This document shows, piece after piece, positions 10,959-20,672 of a DNA stretch of 64,000 nt. Below the pieces are notes generated by a model. That model ran no database searches, had not been told where the DNA came from, and was given only the letters and a program-made list of their open reading frames with translations. Within the stretch, counting starts at the first letter, position 1. Each line of letters starts with the position of its first letter. The stretch covers positions 12,093,821-12,157,820 of the forward strand of contig JAVIAB010000024.1 of the NCBI GenBank assembly GCA_032433765.1, in the 5' to 3' direction. Source of the stretch: Megaustenia siamemsis. Taxonomy: Eukaryota; Mollusca; Gastropoda; Stylommatophora; Ariophantidae. A program made the translations under genes and the position numbers.

Positions 10959-11175
10959 ATTTATTATTTTTTGTCTCCAGTATATAACCACTGGAAACTA
11001 CTATTCGTGCAGTTTCGTCCAATAAATGTTTGTCTCCAACACAAGTATTCAGCCCTACTGGGAGATACTCGCCTTAATAGGAAAGTACAGAAATACAATT
11101 TATTTCCGATCTGTGATCGTAACCCTATGCTATAGTCATGGGAACGCCTTCGTGTAAGACACTGCTCACAATAGC

Positions 11176-11268
11176 TAATTTAGCTGAGTGGCAGAGTACC
11201 AAGAGTTCGGCTTCTCGTTGCAAGGTGCAGTGCCATGGAGTACGGGTTCGATCCTGCTTCGGACCATT
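11176..11268 (+). repeat. tRNA-like SINE head or tRNA pseudogene
   Basis: Contains a box A-like 'tagctgagtggcagag' (from about 11181) and a box B 'gggttcgatcc' (about 11244). The spacing is long for a normal tRNA but usual for a tRNA with a long variable arm or for a SINE head. The 3' side is T-rich ('tttattgttctttgttttt'). No second copy in the window. Confidence 0.5.
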
Positions 11269-11394
11269 TATTGTTCTTTGTTTTTTTCTGTTGTTGTTTA
11301 TTTGTCATTTTTTCCGAGTGCTAACACAACCTTTTCCTTCTATTATTCCCTAGATCGTATTACTTACAAGAGCTTTCTTCCTTTTTTCTATCAG

Positions 11395-11640
11395 AATCTA
11401 AGAAAGAGTACATATGCATCAATGTTTTCATTATTATTAACTACGTTTTTATCAAGACATCTTAAGACAAGTCTTGCAAGCTACAATCTTGACGTGTATT
11501 ACAACATTTTTCTTTCTGAGGGCTTGAAGAGTCTAGTTGAGTTCCGACGTCGGTGTCTGGACAAGAGGGACCCGGGTTAAAACCCAACCTGAAGCGGTGC
11601 TGATTTAAAAAAAAAATAAAAATAAAAACAAAAAGTATCC
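11395..11640 (+). repeat. Dispersed repeat with A-rich tail
   Basis: 11395-11490 resembles 1078-1190. It is followed by a possible box B-like 'gggttaaaaccc' near 11575 and an A-rich tail at 11606-11636. This could be a retroposed element. No family recognised. Confidence 0.4.
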
Positions 11641-11779
11641 ATGGTTTCTTTATGATGTTGCCCTCCCGAGTTTCCTTGATCTCTTGAGTATTACAACCCG
11701 ATGTCTGTCTCGGATAATGCCAATAAACAGGACCCGTGTGCAAGTGGGCACCTTAAAGAACTGTGTAGTGATATATAGT

Positions 11780-11925
11780 TGTGCTTCATCGTTTGTTATT
11801 GTTGTTGTCCCTGTATCTGAAGTAGGCCACGGGCCGAAACGTCAGTATTGTGTTGTGTTCCTTCCTTGTAAAGCTGCCACCATTCCTTGGAGTGATCAAC
11901 ACTCCCCAGCACTGGCTTCTTTTCA
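11780..11925 (+). mobile_element. Solo Penelope-like 3' end
   Basis: Closely matches 26830-26969, the 3' end of the Penelope-like element, including 'aggccacgggccgaaacgtc' and 'agtattgtgttgtgttc'. No coding part is attached, so it is a severely 5'-truncated copy. It carries the same hammerhead-like motif at 11817-11843. Confidence 0.85.
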
Positions 11926-12207
11926 TCTTAAAGAACTATATTGGCAATTCAAATGGAGAAGTGTAGACTATTAATATGGTCACTACCCGGGCATAATTGT
12001 CAACATAAACCTACTCACGCGGTGGAGCCCAGACTGTGGTACGGAGCTCGTGCACGTTGGGTAAGATTCTCATTGTAGTCTCACGAGATTCGTTACGTGG
12101 GTATCTGAGAACCTATGGATTGCTTCGGTGTACAGGGATGATGATCCAAACAACAACGCAAATCAAACATTTTACAATATCAGCATTTCAGTCAATCTGT
12201 GCACCCA
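11926..12207. other. Spacer before the 45-bp array
   Basis: No element ends recognised. An open frame starting with Met at 12128 runs from here into the array. The pre-array part, 'MYRDDDPNNNANQTFYNISISVNLCTQSV', resembles nothing I know. Confidence 0.4.
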
Positions 12208-14832
12208 ATCCGTTATGTTTAAGGAAAGGACAAATATCACTTCGCTGTCAGCTATGGTCATGTTTAAGGAAAGGACAAATATTACTTCGCTGCCAGCTAT
12301 GGTCATCTTTAAGGAAAGGACAAATATCACTTCGCTGCCAGCTATGGTCATCTTTCAGGAAAGGACAAATATCACTTCGCTGCCAGCTATGGTCATCTTT
12401 CAGGAAAGGACAAATATTACTTCGCTGCCAGCTATGGTCATCATTCAGGAAAGGACAAATATTACTTCGCTGCCAGCTATGGTCATCTTTCAGGAAAGGA
12501 CAAATATTACTTCGCTGCCAGCTATGGTGATGTTTAAGAAAAGGACAAATATCACTTCACTGTCAGCTATGGTCATCTTTCAGGAAAGGACAAATATTAC
12601 TTCGCTGCCAGCTATGGTCATGTTTAAGGAAAGGACAAATATTACTTCGCTGCCAGCTATGGTCATGTTTAAGAAAAGGACAAATATCACTTCACTGTCA
12701 GCTATGGTCATCTTTCAGGAAAGGACAAATATTACTTCGCTGCCAGCTATGGTCATGTTTAAGGAAAGGACAAATATTACTTCGCTGTCAGCTATGGTCA
12801 TCTTTCAGGAAAGGACAAATATTACTTCGCTGCCAGCTATGGTCATGTTTAAGGAAAGGACAAATATCACTTCACTGTCAGCTATGGTCATCTTTCAGGA
12901 AAGGACAAATATTACTTCGCTGCCAGCTATGGTCATGTTTAAGGAAAGGACAAATATTACTTCGCTGTCAGCCTCGGTCATGTTTAAGAAAAGGACAAAT
13001 ATCACTTCACTGCCAGCTATGGTCATCTTTCAGGAAAGGACAAATATCACTTCACTGCCAGCTATGGTCATCTTTCAGGAAAGGACCAATATTACTTCGC
13101 TGCCAGCTATGGTCATGTTTAAGGAAAGGACAAATATCACTTCGCTGCCAGCTATGGTCATCTTTCAGGAAAGGACAAATATCACTTCGCTGCCAGCTAT
13201 GGTCATGTTTAAGGAAAGGACAAATATCACTTCACTGCCAGCTACTGTCATGTTTAAGGAAAGGACAAATATCACTTCGAAGTCAGCTATGGTCATGTTT
13301 AAGGAAAGGACAAATATCACTTCACTGCCAGCTACTGTCATGTTTAAGGAAAGGACAAATATCACTTCACTGTCAGCCTCGGTCATGTTTAAGGAAAGGA
13401 CAAATATTACTTCGCTGCCAGCTATGGTCATGTTTAAGGAAAGGACAAATATCACTTCACTGTCAGCTATGGTCATGTTTAAGGAAAGGACAAATATCAC
13501 TTCGCTGTCAGCCTCGGTCATGTTTAAGGAAAGGACAAATATCACTTCGCTGCCAGCTATGGTTATGTTTAAGGAAAGGACCAATATTACTTCGCTGCCA
13601 GCTATGGTCATGTTTAAGGAAAGGACCAATATTACTTCGCTGTCAGCTACTGTCATGTTTAAGGAAAGTACAAATATCACTTCGCTGCCAGCTATGGTTA
13701 TGTTTAAGGAAAGGACCAATATTACTTCGCTGCCAGCTATGGTCATGTTTAAGGAAAGGACAAATATTACTTCGCTGTCAGCTATGGTCATGTTTAAGGA
13801 AAGGACCAATATTACTTCGCTGTCAGCTACTGTCATGTTTAAGGAAAGGACAAATATCACTTCGCTGCCAGCTATGGTCATGTTTAAGGAAAGGACAAAT
13901 ATTACTTCGTTGCCAGCTACTGTCATGTTTAAGAAAATGACCAATATTAATTCGCTGCCAGCTACTGTCATGTTTAGGAAAATGACCAATATTACTTAGC
14001 TGCCAGCTACTGTCATGTTTATGAAAATGACCAATATTACTCCGCTGCCAGCTACTGTCATGTTTAGGAAAAGGAGCAATATTACTTCACTTCCAGCCTC
14101 GGTCATGTTTAAGAAAGGAGCAACATTACTTCACTGCCAGCTACAGTCATGTTTGAGGAAAAGACAAGTATTTCTCCACTGACAGCTGCGGTCATGTTTA
14201 AGAAAAGGACATAAATTACTTCACTGTCAGCTACGGTCATGTTTAAGTTAAAGACATACATTACTTCACTTTTAGCTATGGTCATGTTTAAGTTAAAGAC
14301 ATACATTACTTAACGTTTAGCTAAGGTAATGTTTAAGGAAAAGACATACATTACTTCACTTTTAGCTATGGTCATGTTTAAGGAAAAGACAAATATTACT
14401 TCACTGTCAGCTACGGTCATGTTTAAGTTAAAGACATACATTACTTCACTTTTAGCTATGGTAATGTTTAAGGAAAAGACATATATTACTTCACTTTTAG
14501 CTATGGTCATGTTTAAGTTAAAGACATATATTACTTCACTTTTAGCTACGGTCATGTTTAAGTTAAAGACATACATTACATAACGTTTAGCTAAGGTAAT
14601 GTTTAAGGAAAAGACATATATTACTTCACTTTTAGCTATGGTCATGTTTAAGGACAAGACATATATTACTTCACTGTCAGCTACGGTCATGTTTAAGTTA
14701 AAGACATACATTACTTCACTTTTAGCTATGGTCATGTTTAAGTTAAAGACATACATTACTTAACGTTTAGCTAAGGTAATGTTTAAGGAAAAGACATATA
14801 TTACTTCACTGTCAGCTACGGTCATTTCTGAC
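12208..14832. repeat. 45-bp tandem array, about 58 copies
   Basis: Core unit: 'tgtttaaggaaaggacaaat' plus 'attacttcgctgccagctatggtca'. Because 45 is a multiple of 3, a 623-residue frame (12128-13999, +) of 'MVMFKERTNITSLPA' repeats stays open, as does a minus-strand frame from 13165 to 13989. Alternation of 'catctttcagg' and 'catgtttaagg' units at about 12.5-13.2 kb hints at a higher-order repeat. Units after about 13.9 kb diverge and contain stops. Coding status is unproven and I treat it as a minisatellite. Confidence 0.93.
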
Positions 14833-14899
14833 ACGCGGTAGTTGATGTCTGAAAAACACGATATTAGCCGGGGAGACCTCGAGCATGATCTAGTTACTT

Positions 14900-15480
14900 A
14901 AATGGATGTATCAAGCGCTTGCAAGGACCAGAAAAGACCGAATCAGAAACACTATTGTAAGAATTAGGTTGGACGCCGGGCAATATATAAAGGACAACAT
15001 AATAAATGGTTGGGGGACTGGTTGGTCTCGAGGCAAAAAGCCGGCCTCGAGACAGAGAGGTCGTGGGTTCAAATCCCGGTTAGTTCGAGATTTTTATGCG
15101 TGATTTCTCTCTGCGGTAACCACCCCGGTCTCAGCAGCGAGGCCCGGCTTGAAACGTCAATTACTCATGGGCGGAAAAAATATGAGTACCTCTGAAGTCG
15201 GAGTTATCTGCCTGTGCGGCGAGGGACCCTTGTGCACACGGCTGCCAGGGAAAAATGGATTAACAAGCAAAAATCAATTCCTTAGTCTCTACGTACTTCG
15301 TCAGTGACGGCGAACACAAAAAAAATATGAAGTGGTTTTCTCATATGGAAAGAATGCCATGATAGAGTATACCATGAAAGACATACACTAAATGAGAGGA
15401 TGGAAGAGAATCCCGCGGGTAGATTCAGGGCAAGATGAATAAACCAAAATCTAAGAAACTCTAAAACCATCAGCTGATAC
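14900..15480 (+). mobile_element. LINE-F copy 2, split by SINE2
   Basis: The left part encodes 'ALARTRKDRIRNTIVRIRLDAGQYIKD', matching 'ALGVTRKARIRNDIIRERVDIKPVLSYIQK' at 7775-7865. The right part resumes after 15330 with 'KWFSHMERMP', matching 'HWFAHIERMS'. SINE2 lies between them. Imperfect direct repeats near 14998-15010 and 15327-15337 fit a decayed target duplication. Confidence 0.75.
15008..15328 (+). mobile_element. SINE2, plus copy
   Basis: A tRNA-related head with 'tggtctcgaggc' and box B 'gggttcaaatccc' (15064-15076), then a conserved body including 'tctcagcagcgaggcccggc' and 'ttgaaacgtcaattactcat'. The body contains a short hairpin, TACTCAT...ATGAGTA (about 15163-15187). A similar copy lies antisense at 29640-29962. 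Pol III-type SINE; no coding capacity. Confidence 0.8.
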
Positions 15481-15570
15481 TAAGTGAAGCTCTCCAAAAT
15501 ATCAGGAGCTAGATTTTTGTATTGCCATCGACTCTCGAAGGATATAAGATGAAGTAGGTAGAAAGAGAGT

Positions 15571-15579
<9 letters not shown>

Positions 15580-15609
<30 letters not shown>
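15580..15609. repeat. (GA)n microsatellite
   Basis: A run of GA dinucleotides, with related GAGA-rich sequence from about 15565. Confidence 0.9.
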
Positions 15610-15611
<2 letters not shown>

Positions 15612-15659
15612 GGAATTATGACAAGACTTATATCGACATTTTCACAAAAGTAATAAGCA

Positions 15660-16645
15660 TAAACTAATAGAGACGACGACAGAGCCGTGATTACTCCAAA
15701 AATCATGTTCTGAAGGTCTGCACAGTTTATGGTCACTAACACCATATTACTAGAATCATGGAAATGTACCAGCCAAACACCAGTGGATAAAGAGATACAG
15801 CGAAGACGATGGCGCTGGATAGGACATACACTAAGTAAGCCAACTGAGAGTATTACACAACAGACCCTTTTTTTGAATCCCCAGGGGGAAAGACAAAGAG
15901 GAAGACCAAGGAATTCTTGGAGAAGACAGATAGAAGCAGAGATGAAGATGATGGGGAAGACATGGAATGATCTTAAAAGAATGGCAAGAAAGAGAACGAC
16001 TTGGAAAGTGTTTGTTGAAGACCTATGCTCCACTGGGAACTAAAAAGGTAGAGGAAGAGAAAAATAACACCATATTCCCTATACGTCACTTGGTGTGACG
16101 GGGGCTCTTTACTGTTTTTCTAATAGAGACGACATGGAGCCGCGATAGCTCAGTGGTTAGTGAACTGGACTACAAAGGACAGGAGGTAGGGTTCGATCCC
16201 AACCGACGGCTTCCGGGTTAAACCAGCCTTAAATAGAAACCAGTTTTTTTCTGGGAAAGTAAAGCAGCACGGGCGTAATACCGACCACATTACCCCAAAA
16301 ATCATGTGCTGAAGGTCTGTAAAATGTATGGTCACTAACACCATATTCCCTATACGTCACTCGGTGTGACGGGGGCTCTTTACTGTTTTTCTAATAGAGA
16401 CGACATGGAGCCGCGATAGCTCAGTGGTTAGTGAACTGGACTACAATGGACAAGCGGCGGGTTAGATCCTAATCGACGGTTTCCGTGTTCACCCCGCCTT
16501 AATGGGTACCGGATTTTTTTATGGGAAATTAAAACGGCACGGGCGTAATACGACCACATTACCCCAAAAATCATGTGTCGATGGTCTGCAAAAAATATGG
16601 TCACTAACACCACATTCCCTATACACTACTTGGCGTGACGGGACT
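15660..16645 (+). mobile_element. SINE1 tandem cluster, three units
   Basis: Three head-to-tail SINE1 units. Each starts near 'gagccgcgatagctcagtgg' (box A), has box B 'gggttcgatccc' in the best copy (16191-16202), and ends with 'cactt/cggtgtgacgggggctc' and 'ttactgtttttctaatagag'. The last two start near 16138 and 16409, a period of about 271 bp. The first has an internal deletion (about 15680) and is split by LINE-E. Tandem SINEs joined through a short common linker suggest unequal exchange or dimer insertion. Confidence 0.85.
15749..16064 (+). mobile_element. LINE-E copy 2, 316-bp insertion with 12-bp target duplication
   Basis: A 5'-truncated LINE-E encoding '[56 protein letters not shown]' to 'TTWKVFVEDLCSTGN*', plus a short purine-rich 3' UTR. 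Direct repeats TAACACCATATT lie at 15737-15748 and 16065-16076, and the host SINE1 reads through without the insert. This copy carries a single version of the unit amplified at 9.0-10.7 kb. Confidence 0.93.
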
Positions 16646-16924
16646 CTTACTTTCTTTTACTTTAATAGAGATGACAACAAAAGAATATTTATTACACAGT
16701 TGTTTTGTCACTGATACATTAGTTGGTGTCATATTTGTACCTTTCCATTAACATTATATACACAGGCTACTTGTCCTCTTTCAAAGTGATTTCAAGAGGC
16801 TGAGTGGAAACTACTTGCCTCGGAACATCTTAATCCATAAATGCCTGCAAATTTTCAAGATTATAACTAAAATACCACTTTCAGATGAACACTAACAGCT
16901 GTGACATCAAAAGATAATGACTTT

Positions 16925-17512
16925 GTCCTTTATAATGTATGTCATCATCATCATCAAGTGCCATGCCTGCTGGCATAGGTGATCATGTCTCTCCACAACT
17001 TTCGATCTCGACAGTTCTTTATCATTTCTGTTGTTAACCTTCTGCCAAGCCATTCTCTTAAGCTGTCTGGTATTTATTTTTTCTCTTTGCTTTCCTCTGT
17101 CTCTTCGTCCCTCAATTTTCCCAGTTGTTACAATATATTCCAGATGTTCTTTTATCATTACATAGTCAAAAAATGATGATTGTTTCTTCCTAATATTGGA
17201 ATATAGCTCTCTTTTTGCTTTGGCTTCTTTCAGAACGTTTTCATTACTCTTCTTAGCTCTCCATGGTATTCTCAACATTCTTCTGTAAAACCACATTTCT
17301 ACAGACTCCCGTGATTTTCTTGTCTGTTGTCCTATTGTCCATGATTCACATCCATATGTTAAGACTGGCTCTACATAACATTTAATAACTCTTTTTCTTG
17401 TTTCTATTATCAAAAATGAATTGTATAGTATCCTCCTCATTTTCACATACATAGCGTGAAATGGAATTTGTATATGGGGCTGGCTGAGACGGATCATGTA
17501 CCTGTAGCCTCC
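16925..17512 (-). pseudogene. LINE-C copy, RT C-terminal region
   Basis: A minus-strand frame of about 200 residues: 'RKRVIKCYVEPVLTYGCESWTIGQQTRKSRESVEMWFYRRMLRIPWRAKKSNENVLKEAKAKREL', then 'YIVTTGKIEGRRDRGKQREK' and a (GAT)n tail at 16940-16955. The family resembles LINE-B in layout but differs in sequence. The 5' end falls inside the RT thumb, so there is no palm domain. Confidence 0.85.
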
Positions 17513-17809
17513 CATCGTAATCGTTCACCTTTCTAGTCTGTTAACACCGACATTGGTGTCTTAAGTGCGAGAAGTGACATGATAGCGCATCTACTTTATG
17601 TTTGTTTCATTGCAGATTATTATTGCTGTATATTTTACTGAATGCTTCATAGACATTTAAATAAAATAGATCTCGGAAATATAAATCAAACCTGAAAAAG
17701 TCCTGTTACGTCACACGTTGATTTATTTCCTATTGAAACACGCGACCAGACTTGATCACATAACTTACGTTGTTTCCCAACTTGTGAATCTGATGTAAGG
17801 AAAGTTATT
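17513..17809. other. Unassigned stretch
   Basis: No coding signal or known element ends found between LINE-C and R1. Confidence 0.4.
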
Positions 17810-18325
17810 ATTGGTTATTGGTTATGGAAGGCCTCGGTTTCACAGCAAACGAATTAAAATCCATAATTGCTCAACCGCCCGTGCCAGTGGAATCATCCGA
17901 ATTACTAACTCATCTCCCAAACAAAGAAAGGTAACTGTAGTCCCCATCGTAGCAGTCTCAGCACACGCCAAAAGACATAAGGCGAAACCGCGCAGAAAGT
18001 GAACACAGCCAACTGTTCCCTGTCATACGATATCATCATTCATCGTAAACAAGCGGGATATCGAAGCAGGATCAAACGGATGAGACACACAGCTCACGGT
18101 GTGCACAGAGCACTTAACTCAGTAGCTCCTGCAAATAAGCCGGACTTGGAATATGAGGAAACTGCAAGAAGGAACACTTTTCAGACATAGCCTTCAATGG
18201 TTCCTGCCGCCTATCCACCATATACCATGGGAGTTCACGTCCTCCCGAAAATGATGATCGTCATAGCACTTGATGATGTTAGGCCGTCATTGATGACTCC
18301 AATTCCAAACATATAGACACACAGT
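17810..18325 (+). repeat. Unknown dispersed repeat R1, copy 2 (longest)
   Basis: The first part matches 8170-8520 and 30505-30790. The last part (18145-18320, including 'cttggaatatgaggaaactg') matches 28645-28835. Together they suggest an element of at least 500 bp. Short frames include 'GRPRFHSKRIKIHNCSTARASGIIRITNSSPKQRK' and 'YRSRIKRMRHTAHGVHRALNS', neither recognised. Confidence 0.75.
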
Positions 18326-18444
18326 GGTGGTAAGTTATCATTCAAGAACAATGTCAGATTAACATTCCATAGATATGGCTCTGCTGATTAAATGCTTGGT
18401 GCAACAGTTGTATCAATCATACTGGAGGCTCCTGGTCTGTTGAT

Positions 18445-19050
18445 TTTTTTACATTTACCCTTACTTTTACCTTTACTTTTACTTTCACATTTACTTTACT
18501 TTTACTTTCTGACCAAATAAGGTTGATTTATTTATATTCGAGCTATGGACTAAGCAATGTTTACATTGAACATGATGTAAACAAAACATTTTTGTCATTG
18601 CAAGTGAATAATGTCCACACCAATAATTGGTCAGGATTGTGTAGCAGCAGCAGCTTTATAGCGAACACAGAAAACATCACAGGATTGTGCTGTTCTGAAA
18701 CACCTATGCCATGCTACCCTAGAATTGCCTTTAATGGGATTACTGTGACCACAAACCACTCTCCATGTGTGTGCCACATATTTACACCCCAGAAAGAAAT
18801 ACTGAATATAACAACATCATGTGCCGTCTGTGATATTAATGTAAGGAAAGTGCTAGATAGTACATTACATAGCTTGTTTCTTTGCAAAATAATTATACCA
18901 TTACAGTCATACAATGGTTTATGTTGAATTCATAATTTACTACTTATGATTTGAAGTGGTTTTCATAACAATATTTGTAGCTTTCACTATTTACTGATTT
19001 CTACATTTGGTCAGAAAATCATAAACACAATCTTGCAACAATGGGGGGTG
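18445..19050. mobile_element. Possible small inverted-repeat element
   Basis: TTTCTGACCAAAT at about 18505-18517 and its exact complement ATTTGGTCAGAAA at 19006-19018 bracket about 490 bp. Outside them the left side is (TTTACY)n and the right side is (RGTAAA)n, so the inverted symmetry extends into the repeats. Inside is an open frame at 18523-18927 of 134 residues with many Cys ('SSYGLSNVYIEHDVNKTFLSLQ'), not recognised. No target duplication seen. Confidence 0.45.
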
Positions 19051-19052
19051 GT

Positions 19053-20145
19053 AAAGGTAAAGGTAAAAGTAAAGGTAAAGGTAAAGTAAAGGTAGAGGTA
19101 AAAGTAAAGGTAAAGATAAAAGTAAAAGTAAAGGTAAAGGTAAAAGTAAAAATAAATATAAAGGTAAAAGTAAAGGTAAAGGCAAAGGTAAAAGTAAAAA
19201 TAAATGTAAAGGTAAAAGTAAAGGTAAAGGTAAAAGTAAAGATAAAAGTAAAAGTAAAGGTAGAGGTAAAAGTAAAGGTAGAGGTAAAAGTAAAATTTAA
19301 GGTAAAGGTAAAAGTAAAAATAAATGTAAAGGTAGAAGTAAAGGTAAAGGCAAAAGTAAAGGTAGAGGTAAAAGTAAAGGTAGAGGTAAAAGTAAAGGTA
19401 ACGATAAAAGTAAAGGTAAAGGTAAGAGTAAAGGTAAAAGTAAAAATAAAGGTAAAAGTAAAAGAAAAGGTAAAGGCAAAGGTAAATGTGAAAGTAAAAG
19501 TAAGGTAAAAGTAAAGGTAAATGTAAAAGTAAAGGTAAAGATAAAAGTAAAGGTAAAAGTAAAGGTAAAGGTAAAAGTAAAGGTAAAGGTAAAGGTAAGA
19601 GTAAAGGTAAAGGTAAAGGTAAAGGTAAGAGTAAAGGTAAAGGTAAGAGTAAAGATAAAGGTAAAGGTAACGGCAAAGGTAAAGTAAGAGTAAAGGTAAA
19701 GGTAAGAGTAAAGGTAAAGGTAAGAGTAAAGGTAAAGGTAAAGGCAAAGGTAAAGTTAAAGGCAAAGGTAAAAGTAAGAGTAAAGGTAAAGGTAAGAGTA
19801 AAGGTAAAAGTAAGATTAAAGGTAAAGGTAAAAGTAAAGGTAAAGGTAAAGGTAAGAGTGAAGGTAAAGGTAAAAGTAAAGGTAAAGGTAAAGTAAAAGT
19901 AAGGTAAAGGCAAAGGTTAAGGTAAAGGTAAAGGTAAAAGTAAAGGTAAAGGTAAGAGTAAAGGTAGAGTTAACAGTAAAGGTAAAGGTAAAAGTAAAGG
20001 TAAAGGTAAAAGTAAAGGTAAAGGTAAAAGTAAAGGTAAAGGTAAAAGTAAAGGTAAAGGTAAAGGTAAGAGTAAAGGTAAAGTTAAAAGTAAAAAGTAA
20101 AGGTAAAGGTAAAAGTAAAGATAAAGGTAAAAGTAAAGATAAAGT
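19053..20145. repeat. Hexamer array (GGTAAA / AGTAAA)n, about 1.1 kb
   Basis: An imperfect array of GGTAAA, AGTAAA, AATAAA and AGATAAA-like units. The G and A content is confined to the plus strand. Open frames of Lys-Val or Phe-Thr repeats arise in several frames purely from the six-base period. Not a known animal telomere repeat (TTAGGG/TTAGG). Confidence 0.95.
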
Positions 20146-20360
20146 ACGAGACTTGAATCAGCGTCTTAGCACGCGAGTTTTCACCCATATGTGCTCGGCC
20201 TCCTATCCATAAGTTTTCGGAGACTTCTGGATAGTGTCGCTTCAAACATAGAAACTCACGATGCGAGGCGGCATTCCTCACCTTCCCAGAATATGAACTG
20301 TTTCTGCAAGCGGCTGGGTCGACCGCGGAAATATGTTTTTTGTTCCAACCACGAGTACAG
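20146..20360. other. Flank of the hAT insertion
   Basis: A moderately GC-rich stretch with a minus-strand open frame containing 'HREFLCLKRHYPEVSENLWIGG'. The 'LWIGG' end is weakly like a C-type lectin fold segment, but this is too short to call. The sequence continues at 23237 once the hAT element is removed. Confidence 0.3.
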
Positions 20361-20672
20361 TTCACACTAGGGTTGCCAGATTTTTTTTAAAAAAAAAGGA
20401 GTGCTTTTACGCTAAATTTTTTTTAAATTCAATTTTAATGACATATTTACGAACACATGATTTTGTATATTGTTACCGGTAGTGACAATGAATTCGCCTT
20501 TATATTCAAACAAATTTATGAAAAATTATATACAGAAACTAGAAATAAAACAATGCTCATATTCTGCAAAGACAATTTTCTTATTTAAATTTTTAAAAAC
20601 TCTCACCTAGTGTTTCTAGAGGCATGTTAATTGTATTTGCTTGAGGATTTGCCAGCTTTCAATAATCTTGCA

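Noticed and set aside
11176..11268. Functional tRNA gene
   Set aside because: Box A and B are present, but I cannot fold a clean cloverleaf. The region looks like a SINE head or pseudogene.
19011..19913. 300-residue Phe-Thr / Tyr-Leu open frame
   Set aside because: Product of the GGTAAA hexamer array read backwards; low complexity only.
19053..20145. Interstitial telomere repeat
   Set aside because: The unit is GGTAAA/AGTAAA, not TTAGGG or TTAGG, and it is too irregular.
20084..20365. C-type lectin exon
   Set aside because: Only 'LWIGG' and a few residues fit. There are no Cys pair, WND motif or splice context.
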